Shown: positions 52,131 to 63,300 of the stretch, piece after piece
Numbering within the stretch: position 1 is the first letter of the stretch
Layout: every line of letters begins with the position of its first letter
Assembly (NCBI RefSeq): GCF_964036635.1
Contig: NZ_OZ038524.1
Span: 1,412,001 to 1,476,000 of the forward strand
Reading direction: 5' to 3'
DNA length: 64,000 nucleotides
From: Tenacibaculum dicentrarchi
Lineage (GTDB): Bacteria > Bacteroidota > Bacteroidia > Flavobacteriales > Flavobacteriaceae
The notes under the pieces: model-generated
Seen by the model: the letters and a program-made list of their open reading frames with translations, nothing else
Told to the model about the DNA's origin: nothing
Database searches by the model: none
Position numbers and translations under genes: made by a program

Positions 52131-53030
52131 TTATTTTTTAGTGAGTTTCTTTTTTACTTCACTCCTGTTTTTTAAAATTCCGTTGGCTAAAACAATTAGT
52201 AAAATAACCACTGCTCCGTAATAAAAAGCAGCACTCATTTGTTCTTTTTCACCAAATATTATTAAGGCTAAAATAATAGCGTAAACAGGTTCTAAATTTA
52301 TGGTTAACATCACCGTATAAGGCGTTATATATTTCATCACTTTTACCGATGCAATAAAGGCATACGCCGTGCAAACACTACTTAAAAGTATTAAATACAG
52401 CCAGTCGTTTGTTGGTATCTGAAAAAAATCAATAGTAAATTCCTGGGTAAAAATCAAATATAAAGTGATGGCTAAAGCTCCAAATAATAATTGATAAAAT
52501 GAAATAATATTTGCTTCATATTTTTTGATAAAAATGCCATTTAAAACCGCAAATAATGCCGATAAGAAAGCAGATATCAAGGCGTATATAATTCCTAAGG
52601 TATATTGACTTTCAAAATTAAAAATTAGGTATAAACCACCTATAATTAATAAGCCTAATACAATTTCAAGAATTGCTATTTTTCTTTTAAAAAATAAGGG
52701 TTCAATCAGTGCTGCAAAAAAAGCGCCTGTACTCATAGTTACTAAGGCTACTGATACATTTGAAACCTTTATAGCTTCAAAAAAAGTAACCCAATGAACG
52801 GCAATAATTACGCCTGAAATAGCAAATTTTAAAAGTCCTTTTTTATCAACTTTAAAGGATATGTTCTGAAAAAAAAAATAAATAGCTATAAAAACCACCG
52901 CCAAACACATTCGATACCAAACTAAGGGTATTGAATCTATTGAAATTAACGCACCAAGTATGGCGGTAAAACCCCAAATAAATACAATGAAGTGTAAATG
53001 AAGATAGTTTTTTAACTTATTTTCTTCCAT
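52131..53030 (-). CDS. EamA/DMT family transporter
   Basis: A 299-residue inner-membrane protein with ten TM segments in two EamA halves: LHFIVFIWGFTAILGALIS at the start, LVWYRMCLAVVFIAIYFFF, and the second half with YALISAFLSALFAVLNGIF and TPYTVMLTINLEPVYAIILALIIFGE, the typical conserved end of the fold. Substrate unknown. Its start overlaps the end of the LptF/G-type gene by 14 bases, so the two are coupled. Confidence 0.9.
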   Translation of the reverse strand: MEENKLKNYLHLHFIVFIWGFTAILGALISIDSIPLVWYRMCLAVVFIAIYFFFQNISFKVDKKGLLKFAISGVIIAVHWVTFFEAIKVSNVSVALVTMSTGAFFAALIEPLFFKRKIAILEIVLGLLIIGGLYLIFNFESQYTLGIIYALISAFLSALFAVLNGIFIKKYEANIISFYQLLFGALAITLYLIFTQEFTIDFFQIPTNDWLYLILLSSVCTAYAFIASVKVMKYITPYTVMLTINLEPVYAIILALIIFGEKEQMSAAFYYGAVVILLIVLANGILKNRSEVKKKLTKK

Positions 53031-54102
53031 TCAAATATAAATAAAGTGAATACGCACCAAAAACCATATTTGGTACCCACACATTTAGTAAGGCGTTTGC
53101 TCCTGCCACTGCTCCTAGTACCTCTGCGACCTTTAAAAAGAATACATAAAGAAACATTAACGAAATACCTAATGCTAAATTAGCCCCTATTCCTCCTCGA
53201 GTTTTCTTGTATGCCAAGCCTACCGCAATTAAGGTTAAAATATAACAGGCTATTGGTAAACTGGTACGTTTATACAGTTCAACCAAATACATATTTAAGT
53301 TTTTAATACCTCTATTTTTAGACATTTCTATAAATTCTATTAGTTCTGGCGTTCGCATTTCTTGAGCCATTACATTTTTATAGTTAAAGTCTTTAGGTGT
53401 AAAAGTAAAGGTGGTATCTACATTGTTTCCTGAAAAAATACTATCACGATCTTTAAATATTTTTCTTAACTTCCAGTTATAAAGTTTAAAAGTACTGTCT
53501 TTTTCACTCCAATTAATATTATCAGCCGACAGTTGCTGTTTTAATTTAATACCATCGTAAATTTCAGTGGTAAAGTTATAACCTGTATTTCTTTTTAAAT
53601 CAAAACTTTGAAGATAAATATACGTACTATCGTTTAACTGTAAGCTAAACTCTCTAATAGTATGATCGGAATATTTTCGTTTTTTTAAATAGGTTCTTTC
53701 AAACTTCTTTCTAGTTTTACTACTCGATGGCACAAAAAAATGATTCATCAATAAAGCCACCGAACACACAATTGTTGCTCCTATAAAATAAGGATATAAA
53801 AATCGGGTAAAAGATACTTGTGATCCATTTATAGCGACAATTTCGGTGTTGTTTGCTAGTTTTGAGGTAAATAATATTACCGCAATAAATAATGCCAAGG
53901 GCATAAATGTATTGGCATAGTAAATAATAAAATTTACATAATATTCATTTACAACCTCAAAAAATGTTAAGGTTTCTTCTCGTAAAAACTTGTCTATTTT
54001 CTCGGCAATATCAATAGCTACCGCAATAGGTATTAATATTAATAAGGTGAATAGAAATGTTGCCAAAAAACGCTTTAATATGTACCAATCAAGTATCTTC
54101 AA
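53017..54102 (-). CDS. LptF/LptG-type LPS export permease
   Basis: A 361-residue inner-membrane protein of the YjgP/YjgQ family: DWYILKRFLATFLFTLLILIP with the usual N-terminal TM, three N-terminal TM segments, a periplasmic beta-jellyroll (about 130-275, YSDHTIREFSLQLNDSTYIYLQSFD), then three C-terminal TM segments. LptF/G with LptB extract lipopolysaccharide from the inner membrane toward the LptC/A bridge. Whether it is LptF or LptG cannot be decided. It starts 11 bases after tgt. Confidence 0.92.
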   Translation of the reverse strand: MKILDWYILKRFLATFLFTLLILIPIAVAIDIAEKIDKFLREETLTFFEVVNEYYVNFIIYYANTFMPLALFIAVILFTSKLANNTEIVAINGSQVSFTRFLYPYFIGATIVCSVALLMNHFFVPSSSKTRKKFERTYLKKRKYSDHTIREFSLQLNDSTYIYLQSFDLKRNTGYNFTTEIYDGIKLKQQLSADNINWSEKDSTFKLYNWKLRKIFKDRDSIFSGNNVDTTFTFTPKDFNYKNVMAQEMRTPELIEFIEMSKNRGIKNLNMYLVELYKRTSLPIACYILTLIAVGLAYKKTRGGIGANLALGISLMFLYVFFLKVAEVLGAVAGANALLNVWVPNMVFGAYSLYLYLNGRK

Positions 54103-54113
54103 AAAAAAATATT

Positions 54114-55244
54114 TTATAAACGGTTATCCATTTGTTTGATCATTTTATCTTTCCATTGTACAAAATCACCAGCAATAATATGCTTTCTAGCTTCTCTTGT
54201 TAACCATAGATAAAACCCTAAATTATGAATAGACGCAATTTGCTTTCCTAGCATTTCTTTTGCCGCAAATAAGTGACGTAAATACGCTTTAGAATACATA
54301 GTATCTACATAGGTAATTCCCATATCATCAATAGGAGAAAAATCATTTTCCCATTTTTTATTTTTAATATTGATAGACCCATGTGCAGTAAATAACATTC
54401 CATTACGAGCGTTACGTGTTGGCATCACACAGTCAAACATATCAATACCTAGTGCGATATTTTCTAAAATATTAATTGGCGTACCAACTCCCATTAAATA
54501 ACGAGGCTTATCTTCAGGTAAAATAGCAGTTACAACTTCGGTCATTGCGTATAACTCTTCGGCTGGTTCGCCTACTGATAATCCTCCAATGGCATTTCCT
54601 TCTGCTCCTACGGATGCGATATATTCTGCAGATTGTTTTCTTAAATCTTTATAGGTACTTCCTTGAACAATCGGGAAAAATGCTTGTTTATACCCGTATT
54701 TAAAAGGTAGTTTTTCTAGATGATTTACACAACGTGTTAACCAACGGTGTGTCATGTGCATTGAACGTTTTGCGTAGTTATAATCGCAAGGATATGGTGT
54801 ACATTCATCAAAAGCCATGATTATATCAGCACCAATAGTACGCTGAGTTTCCATAACATTTTCAGGTGTAAAAAAGTGCATTGAACCATCAATATGGCTT
54901 TTGAACTTTACACCTTCTTCATTTATTTTTCTTCTTCCAGATAATGAATATACTTGATATCCACCACTATCAGTTAGAATATTTCGATCCCAATTCATAA
55001 ACTTATGCAAACCACCTGCGGCTTCTAAAGTTTTTAATTTTGGGCGTAAATATAAATGGTACGTATTCCCTAAAATTATATCGGGGTTTATTTCATCTTT
55101 TAATTCAGATTGATGTACACCTTTTACTGTACCAACAGTTCCTACTGGCATAAAAATTGGTGTTTCAATTGTTCCGTGATCGGTAGTAATAACTCCTGCG
55201 CGGGCTTTACTTTTTGGGTCTGTTATTTTTAAGTCGAATTGCAT
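54114..55244 (-). CDS. tgt: tRNA-guanine transglycosylase lacking the zinc cysteines
   Basis: A 376-residue enzyme from ATG 55244; the frame from TTG 55253 lies in the -7 box. It exchanges G34 of tRNAs for a queuosine precursor. Catalytic regions are intact: LTDSGGYQVYSLSGRRK, GGLSVGEPAEELY, GVGTPINILE and MFDCVMPTRNARNG (the family's nucleophilic Asp in FDCV). Where bacterial Tgt has a CxCxxC zinc site before SRAYLRHL, this protein reads DFSPIDDMGITYVDTMYSKAYLRHL (in two parts) with no cysteine, while the later IHNL histidine remains. Cotranscribed with the lptF/G-type gene. Confidence 0.96.
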   Translation of the reverse strand: MQFDLKITDPKSKARAGVITTDHGTIETPIFMPVGTVGTVKGVHQSELKDEINPDIILGNTYHLYLRPKLKTLEAAGGLHKFMNWDRNILTDSGGYQVYSLSGRRKINEEGVKFKSHIDGSMHFFTPENVMETQRTIGADIIMAFDECTPYPCDYNYAKRSMHMTHRWLTRCVNHLEKLPFKYGYKQAFFPIVQGSTYKDLRKQSAEYIASVGAEGNAIGGLSVGEPAEELYAMTEVVTAILPEDKPRYLMGVGTPINILENIALGIDMFDCVMPTRNARNGMLFTAHGSINIKNKKWENDFSPIDDMGITYVDTMYSKAYLRHLFAAKEMLGKQIASIHNLGFYLWLTREARKHIIAGDFVQWKDKMIKQMDNRL

Positions 55245-55250
55245 AGGCGG

Positions 55251-55258
55251 CAAATATA
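55251..55258 (-). promoter_or_regulatory. -7 box for tgt, nearly leaderless
   Basis: TATATTTG on the minus strand ends 7 bases before the tgt ATG (55244). It overlaps the apparent upstream TTG start codon at 55253, arguing against that start. Confidence 0.45.
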
Positions 55259-55282
55259 CGTTTATTTACTAAAAAATAAACG
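55259..55282. promoter_or_regulatory. Inverted repeat directly upstream of the tgt -7 box
   Basis: CGTTTATTT (55259-55267) and AAATAAACG (55274-55282) are exact reverse complements around ACTAAA. It lies in the space between -33 and -7 of the tgt promoter, where an operator would act; a weak terminator of rluF is the alternative. Confidence 0.4.
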
Positions 55283-55337
55283 TGTAAGGTCTTTTTAGGT
55301 TTTTTTTAGCTATTATTTTTTATTTATAAAACAGGCT

Positions 55338-56321
55338 TTATTTACGTCTTCTTGCTGCTGATTTAGCCCTTGCATGTGCTTTTGCAGTTCGTATGGTTTT
55401 TGGCGATTTTTTTCTAAAAGCAGCACTTTTTTTATTAACTTGCTCTTTATTATCTGTTTGTTTTGCTTTTTTCGCTTGTTTTACCTGTCCTTTTTGACCT
55501 GATTTATTTGCTTGACCTACTTGATTTTCTTCCCTTGCCCGCTTGCTTTGTTTCAACTTATTCCTCTTAAAATCAGAAGCTTCTTCAGTTTTTGATGAAC
55601 TAGAAATCATTTGATTAATTTCGTTCATTTCCTTTTCGGTTAACTCACGCCAATCTCCAGATTTTAAATTTCCTAAAGAAACATTCATAATACGATTACG
55701 CTTTAATTTAGTTACCTCGTACTCTAAATATTCACACATTCTACGGATTTGACGATTTAATCCTTGGGTTAAGGTAATTTGAAATATAAAATCTGTTATT
55801 TTTTCAACCTTACATTTTTGAGTTACCGTTCCTAACATCGGTATTCCGTTACTCATTTTAGCAATAAATTCATCTGTAATTTTTTTATCAACAGTCACAA
55901 TATATTCCTTTTCATGATTGTTTCCTGCTCTTAGTATTTTATTAACGATATCGCCATCGTTGGTTAAAAAAATTAACCCTTCCGATGGTTTGTCTAAACG
56001 ACCAATTGGAAATAACCTGTCAGGATGCCCTACAAACTTTACTATATTATCTTTTTCTCGACTATCGGTAGTACAAACAATGCCTACGGGTTTATTTAAA
56101 GCGATATAAAGTGTTGTTTCTTTAACTATTAAACGTCGACCATCAACCCGAACATCATCTCCTTTAGAAACTCTATTACCTAATTGTGCTACATTTTTAT
56201 TGATTGTAACTCTACCTGCGTTAATAAATTTTTCAGCATCTCTACGAGAACAAATCCCTGTACTACTTATAAATTTATTAAGATTTACTGAAACTTTATT
56301 GTTTTTTTTTTGATTTTCCAT
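55338..56321 (-). CDS. rluF: 23S rRNA pseudouridine synthase RluF-type (RsuA family) with long basic tail
   Basis: A 327-residue enzyme from ATG 56321 ([14 protein letters not shown]); an ATG nine codons earlier overlaps the previous gene's terminator. S4 domain at ~8-65 ([28 protein letters not shown]), catalytic domain with the Asp in [21 protein letters not shown] and [19 protein letters not shown]. RluF modifies U2604 in 23S rRNA; related RluB/E differ. Residues ~240-327 are an unusual Lys/Ala/Gln-rich basic tail ending ARRRK, likely disordered and RNA-binding. Confidence 0.9.
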   Translation of the reverse strand: MENQKKNNKVSVNLNKFISSTGICSRRDAEKFINAGRVTINKNVAQLGNRVSKGDDVRVDGRRLIVKETTLYIALNKPVGIVCTTDSREKDNIVKFVGHPDRLFPIGRLDKPSEGLIFLTNDGDIVNKILRAGNNHEKEYIVTVDKKITDEFIAKMSNGIPMLGTVTQKCKVEKITDFIFQITLTQGLNRQIRRMCEYLEYEVTKLKRNRIMNVSLGNLKSGDWRELTEKEMNEINQMISSSSKTEEASDFKRNKLKQSKRAREENQVGQANKSGQKGQVKQAKKAKQTDNKEQVNKKSAAFRKKSPKTIRTAKAHARAKSAARRRK

Positions 56322-56340
56322 TATTGCAAAGAAAAAGAAA

Positions 56341-56364
56341 ATCCTCAAGTTTTAGCTTGAGGAT
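56341..56364 (-). terminator. Terminator after the PorP/SprF gene
   Basis: ATCCTCAAG (56341-56349) pairs with CTTGAGGAT (56356-56364); a T-rich run follows on the minus strand. Its position supports the shorter rluF start. Confidence 0.75.
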
Positions 56365-56386
56365 GTTCAATTATTATTTTATTTTT

Positions 56387-57334
56387 TTAAAAAATAATCA
56401 TTTTTTGGGTACATCTTGCTAAACTTGGACGTCTATCGTAATCAAAACCAAGTGTTATCATATGACTTCCATAATTAAAATTCTGTGTTTTATTTAAATC
56501 GATACTAAAACCGTACGACATATATAAATTATTCTTTTTTAACCCTACTAAAGGTGCAAGAGCATGTGGTTTAAATAGTTGATCATTTAATGAGGTATAA
56601 CTTAAACCTGCCCAAACATAACCATCATAAATACCTTTTCTCACTTTTACATTCAAATCTGTTCTTGATCTTTTGTCAGATTCATAATATTCTACAAATA
56701 TAGACGGCTCTATTTCTATTTTATTGCTAATTCTAGCTAAAACATAAGAAGTATAAACAGTGTAACGCCCTAAATCTTCTGGCTCACTTGTTAATAAATT
56801 CTCTATTTTTTTATCTAAAATATTATTTGCGTTTACACTAATACTAAAACGTTCGTAACGGTACAACAGTCCTACATCAAAATTAGAATTTGTTTCCGAT
56901 TTATTAGATACTATTTGTCCTGAATTATTTTGAGAAGTATCAATCCCAAACTGTACAAAATTATAGGTCAATCCGAAGGATAAAAAACTATCGTGAAATT
57001 GACTTAGCGTTAAGTGACTTGCCAATGATAATTTAATTCCTTTTTGACTTGTAAACCCATTTTTATCATTAAAAACAGTTAGCCCACCTCCAAAACGCTC
57101 TGCCAAACGAGCATCTATAATTAACGATTGTGTATCAGGAGATTCTTTAACCCCAATCCACTGACTTACACCATTTAATCGAACCTTAAATTCCGAGCCA
57201 ATACCAGCATAACTTGGCGATATCAAAAAAGGATTATCTGCCATATGGCTTACATATTGTGGTAAGTTAATTTCCTGAGCCACTAATTTTACGCTACAAA
57301 TTAGAATACTTATTGTTATGAATATTTTTCTCAT
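56387..57334 (-). CDS. PorP/SprF family type IX secretion outer-membrane protein
   Basis: A 315-residue outer-membrane beta-barrel-like protein with a signal peptide (KLVAQ) and the PorP/SprF hallmark at the N-terminus: INLPQYVSHMADNPFLISPSYAGIG, then VRLNGVSQWIGVKESPDTQSLIIDA. SprF-type proteins are needed for secretion or surface retention of specific type IX cargo, notably SprB in gliding flavobacteria. It is only 3 bases downstream of the giant adhesin's stop codon, so it is surely cotranscribed and is probably that adhesin's dedicated partner. Confidence 0.92.
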   Translation of the reverse strand: MRKIFITISILICSVKLVAQEINLPQYVSHMADNPFLISPSYAGIGSEFKVRLNGVSQWIGVKESPDTQSLIIDARLAERFGGGLTVFNDKNGFTSQKGIKLSLASHLTLSQFHDSFLSFGLTYNFVQFGIDTSQNNSGQIVSNKSETNSNFDVGLLYRYERFSISVNANNILDKKIENLLTSEPEDLGRYTVYTSYVLARISNKIEIEPSIFVEYYESDKRSRTDLNVKVRKGIYDGYVWAGLSYTSLNDQLFKPHALAPLVGLKKNNLYMSYGFSIDLNKTQNFNYGSHMITLGFDYDRRPSLARCTQKMIIF

Positions 57335-57337
57335 TTT

Positions 57338-60300
57338 TTATCTGTATAAAGTAAAGTGCCCCATTAATTTTTTCTCTTCACCTGATAATTCATTGTAATA
57401 AATGGTGTACCAATAATCTCCTGCTGGTAATGGTTTCCCTTGGTAAGTTCCGTCCCATCCTTGAGTTAATCCTTGGTAGTTTTGAATTTTACGAGCATAT
57501 CTGTCATAGATATACACTTTTATATTGTGATAATTTTCTACTTCTAAAGGATACCAGAAATCGTTAATTCCGTCACCATCAGGGGTAAATAAATTCAATA
57601 CGCTTATACTTACATATTTTCCTGTTACAAGTAGCATTACCTCACAACCTCTAGCATCGGTTACTTTAATTTCATATTCTTTGGTTTGTAAAATGGTAAA
57701 CTCATTGTCTTGTCCATAATCTACTCCGTCAAGAGTAAAGTTATATGGCGGTAAACCAAAATTAACATTGGCTATTAATTTATTTTTCTTAGAATCGTCA
57801 ATAGTCATTGCTAATGCTTGAATGTCTTGAATATCAAATTCATCCGTAGAAGTTTCTGTACAAGTAGAAGCAGTATGCGTTGCCGTTACTTTATAACTAT
57901 CGCCTGATGTTACATCTATAAACTCACCTGTTGTATTGGTTAAAGGAGCATTTATACCGTTATCTAAAGTAAAAATTACATCGTCTTTATATTTATCAGC
58001 AACCATTGCTTTAACAATGTTTCCTGATTCACAAACATATTCAAAATCGACGGTTACTTGTAAATCAATAGCTTCTGTTGTTGTTTGTGTACCTAACCTT
58101 GCTACTGAACAACCTTTATCTTTTCCTCGAACGCTAATCGAATACTTTTTTCCTGCTTTAATTCCTTCATTTGCTCCTAAGGTAATTTGATTTAGAAAAT
58201 ATGGAACTAGCAATTCATCATTGTTTATACTGATGTAATATGGCTGTGTTCCTCCTGTAACATTAACTGTTATTGTTGGTGTTGCATCATTAATACAAAC
58301 TTGTTGAGTTATCGCTACTGCGGTTATATCTATATTATTTGGTTGTTTAACAGTTACCTCTATAGCTGCTTGTGTACAACCTCTAACATCTTTTACAGTT
58401 ACATAATATGTACCTGCTTTTAAGTTTGTAAATACGCCATCTTGAACAAATTTATTTGCAGGATATTCAAAACTTGCGGGATCTGAAACAATATTATATT
58501 CATAGTGTTTAGTTCCACCTGTTGCCGATGCTGTAATAATACCTGTACTTCCACCATTACAGGTTACATGCTGTGTAACCTTTACATCAGGAATTAAAAT
58601 TTTTGGTTCTTCTATTTTGTGCTTATTTGTGGTTTCCATTTCACAAACTTCACCAAACCTATTGGTACTTCTTACCTTAATTTTATAGGTTGCTGGTGTT
58701 AAGCCTGAAAAAGTATTTGAGGTTTGCCAAACTCCTGTAATTGCTACACCATTTCCTGCTAATAACTGATATTCATAATTTCCAAAACCACCTGTTACTG
58801 TTGCCGATAACACTCCGTTGCTATCATCTTTACAAGTAATAAAACCTAAATCTACATTTAAAGTTGCTTTTAAAGGCACATATTCAGCAATTGTAGCGGT
58901 TGTTGTTGTTACACACTGCTCAGTATCTTTTACATAAAATGTATTTACCCCTGGGTTAAGCCCTGTAAAAGTATAAGTAGTACTTGCTGATGCTGTATAA
59001 TTAATTCCATCGGTACTAAATTCGTAAGGTGCTTTTCCACCACCTGCTGTAACCTCAACGCTTGCTGTTGGAATATCACAAGTAATATCTTCTGTAATAT
59101 TTACAGATGATATTGTTACTTTATTAGGATCTTTAATTTCAACCTTAACATTTTCTAAAGGTCCTGTAGCACAACCGTATTTATTATCAATCACTCTTAT
59201 TTGATAATTTCCTGCTTGTAAGCCTGTAAAAATATTTGAGGTTTGCTCTAATTCTAATCCACCTAATTCAGTCGGATATTTTAAAATATAACTGTAAATT
59301 CTTATTGAAGTATCTTGCGTTTGCCCGCCACCAGTTACGTTTACTTCAATACTCGCATTTTTTTCACCTTCACAAACATTATTTTTAACTTCAGTTTTCA
59401 CAGTTAATTGTACTCCTTTCACTAATACAAAACTACGAGTTGCTTCACAGTTATTAATATCTCTTACCGTTGCAGTATAGTTTCCTTCTTCTAATTTCTC
59501 AAATTTATTATTTTTACTAAAAGGTTTTACTATACCTGCTGTTGCTTCTTCTAATTGATATTCATAATTACCCCAACCGCCATCGGCTTTTAAAATAATA
59601 CCTCCTTTGCCAGAATTACAACTGATAAACGTTACAATACTACTGTCTAAGTTTAATTCAGGTTGCGTTGGTGGTTCGTTTATGGTAAAATCTTTAGATA
59701 AAACATCACATCCAGGAGCATCGGTCATCGTTACTTTTACTTTATAAGTTCCTGCAGTTAAGCCTGAAATCATATTTTGAACTCCGCCTGTTCCGTTTCC
59801 TGTAGAATAAACATTTCCTGTTGTTCCATTTACATCTACAACTTCATAAGTATAAGCGCCTGTATAATCAGCATCTGCAATAATAGTTTCAATATCTAAA
59901 GTTACTGTTGCTGTTGCTGCATCTGCTGCTGCATCAAAACAAGTTCTTCGAGTATCGCCAATTTTGATATTAAATGTTGGTTTATCTTTTACAGTATGAC
60001 TTGTTGTGAATATACAATCTGTTGCTGGGTTTGTAATTGTTATGGTATAAACATCAGGATCTAAACCTGTAAATGTTGCAATACCTGTTGTTTTTGTATC
60101 AGTATAAGTTGTGTTCGTTCCTTTTATCGTATAAGTTAAGTTTGCGATATTAGGGTTTGCTTTTACAGTAATTGTTTCTTTATTGGTACAATCTAATTTT
60201 TGAATTATTTTAATTTCTGCATCTCCTATTTTTTGAAAAGCATCAATAGGAACTGTTGTTGTTGCTGATGAACAATTTTGTGCATCGTAAACCGTAATTG

Positions 60301-63300
60301 TAACAGTTCCTGCTTTAATATCGTTATTATTATTAACAATATTAAAGGTCAAATCATTTTCATCTTGTTCAATATCATCCGTAGCATCTAAAGGTGTTCC
60401 GTTATCATACACAAATACGATTCTGTTAATATTTTGAACTCCTCCAGGAACTGTTCCGCCATTAATTGCATCTGTAACAGTTACCGTTGCCATATTTGTT
60501 TGGTTAGTTCCTGTTGTACAAGCAAATTGCGTTACCGATATTTTATTGATATCAATAGTAATTTCTGATTTTTCAACAATCGTTACATCTTTATTTTTTA
60601 TACAGCCGTTTGTTCCTTTTCCTGTAATAGTATAATTTCCTGCCGATAATCCTTCAAATTTATTTGTTGTTGGATTGAAAGTTCCACTATATGCAATTGC
60701 ATTAGTAGGATCCGATGTTATCGTATATGTTAAAGGATTAGCTCCGTTTGGAATATAAATAACACCATCAGAACTTCCGTTACAAATATTATTTACAAGT
60801 ATTTTTGGTTCAAAATCTGGTACTAATTTATCATAAACTATAAAATCTTTTGTAATTGAATTACAGGTACTTTCTGCTTTATTGTCTGTAATTTTCAGAA
60901 TATACGTTCCTGCATCTGCGATGCTAAAAGTTGGGGGCGTTGTTTTTATAACTGCAACTATGTTAGTCGCATCATTTTTATCAACAACTGAATAATCGAA
61001 ATCACCACTTCCGCCTGTTACATTTATGATATACTCTGCATTTTCAGTAGTTGTTCCATCAGGTTGACAGGTTAATTTACCCGGCGTTAAATAAAACTCA
61101 AGTTCAGGATAAACTGTTACGACATCTGCATTTACTATTTCAGGAGTTCCGACACATCCTTTTACATCATTTACGCTTACCGTATAATCTTCGTTATTAT
61201 TTACAGATAAATTTTCAAAAGTATGTGTTAAAGAAGTTGTTTTAATACTTTCTTCGATTCCTGCACTATCTTTTAATGTATAAATATATTCCCCTGAACC
61301 TCCTTGTGCGGTTACTTTAATTGCTGGTTTTGTATCTGAACAAATATTTGCAATCATTTCTGTTTTAAAAGTAACTGGTTTTGGGTTTACTATAATTTGC
61401 TCTTTAGAATATACGTTGTCACATCCTAAAACATCTTTTACCTGAACTTTATAAGTTCCCTCAGGTAAGTTTTTAAAGATGTTATTGCCTTTATTATTTG
61501 CAAAATTAATATCAACTGATGAGGCATCTTTTACAACTTCATAAATATTTGTTGTCGTATTTTTTATTTCTAATTGATATTCATAATTACTTCCCCAACC
61601 GCCTGTTGCTGTTGCAGTAATTGTTGCATTGTTATCGTTATTACAAGTTATTTCTGATGAAATTTCTGCTGTTACTTTTAATTCTCCTGCTGGAGCATCT
61701 TCAATTTTAAATACTGCGGATGTAAAACTACACGCTGTAGCATTATCAATATCTGTAATTTTCACAACGTAACTTCCCGCTTTTAAACCTGAAATTGTAA
61801 GCGGGTTTGTTGTTCCTGTTGCTGGTTGTACATTTCCTGATTTTACAGGTGTTAATGAATTTCCAATCGAGTTGAAAACTTCATAATCATACTTTCCTAT
61901 ATAAAATGCTGATGTAAATGCGTTTCCTTTTTGAACATCTATAACCACGCTTCCTGTTGCCGAACCTACACAAGTTGTGTTTTCAACATCAGAATAAAGA
62001 ACATTATAAACTGGTTCTTTAATTGTATAGGTTTTCGTTATTATACAGTTTGTTATTGGATGTGTAATTGAAACTTCATAATCTCCTAAAGGTAATTTAT
62101 CAAAAACTACTCCACTACCATCTTGTGGTCTTGGTAATTTTTTAGACAAAATACTTCCATCAAGCTTTGTTATTTCAATAAAAATAACAGGAGCTATTGA
62201 AGCGTCTAAATTATCTAATTTAACAGTAACACTTTGCTTATCAACTTCACAAGTTGGTGTATGTGATATTTGAATATCGCTTGGTAGTATCGGTGCAAAA
62301 GCAGGGATAGTAACTGTTTTTATATCTGAATCACAACCTTGGTCATCTGTAACTTTAATTTTAACTGTTCCTCCTAAAACATTATCTGTAGTAAATGTAG
62401 AATCTAAAATTGGTGCTTCTGCTGTTCCGCCTGTTGGCGTAAATATAAATTCTACATTGTAATTTTTATTTACATCTCCGTTTCCGCCTGAAATTTGATT
62501 TTTATCAACAGTTATCGTTGCCTTTGGGTTTGCTACATCACAATTATAAGTAACGTTCTGTATTGCATTTACTCCAATTGTAACTTTATCTAATTGCTCA
62601 ATTTTTACATCTTTAGATGTCGGACATTCGTTATCTCCTTTTGCTGTTATTGTATAAGTTCCTTTTGGTAAACCTGTGAAAGTTCTTTTTGCTGTATTAA
62701 AAGTTTCTTGAGCAGAAGTTAACGTTCCGCCATTTAAACTTATTGTATAAGTTACAGGATTCACTTCTGCTATAAAAACTTCATTAACCGTAATTACGCC
62801 ATCAGAACTACCAAAACAAATATTATTTGTTGTTGCTTTTAGATTAAAATCTGGCTGTGCAGGTTCATTAACAGTAAACGTTCTTGTTATTGGATTTAAA
62901 CAATTACCTATTGCTCCTGTATCTGTAATAGTTACAGTATATGTTCCTGCTTCGTTTGTTTTAAATATTTTTGGACTCGTAAAAGTTGTTGTTGCTAGCT
63001 CTTCAATATCTCCAGATACTTCATTTTTAACAATTCCATAGGTAAAAGTTCCACTTCCTCCGCTTGCAACGATATTAAACGTTACCTCATCTGTACTAAC
63101 ACATGTTAATAAATCTGTAGAGGTTGGTGTTGGGAAATCAATATTTTCAAAAATTTCTAGTGTATCATTTCCTGATGTTTTTACAGTTCCGTTACACTGG
63201 TTTGTATCTTTTACTGTTACCGTATAATTTGCTGCTGGTAAATTTGTAAATGTGTAATCTGCTGTAACTCCTGTTTGTGTTCTTACTATTGCAGGAATTG

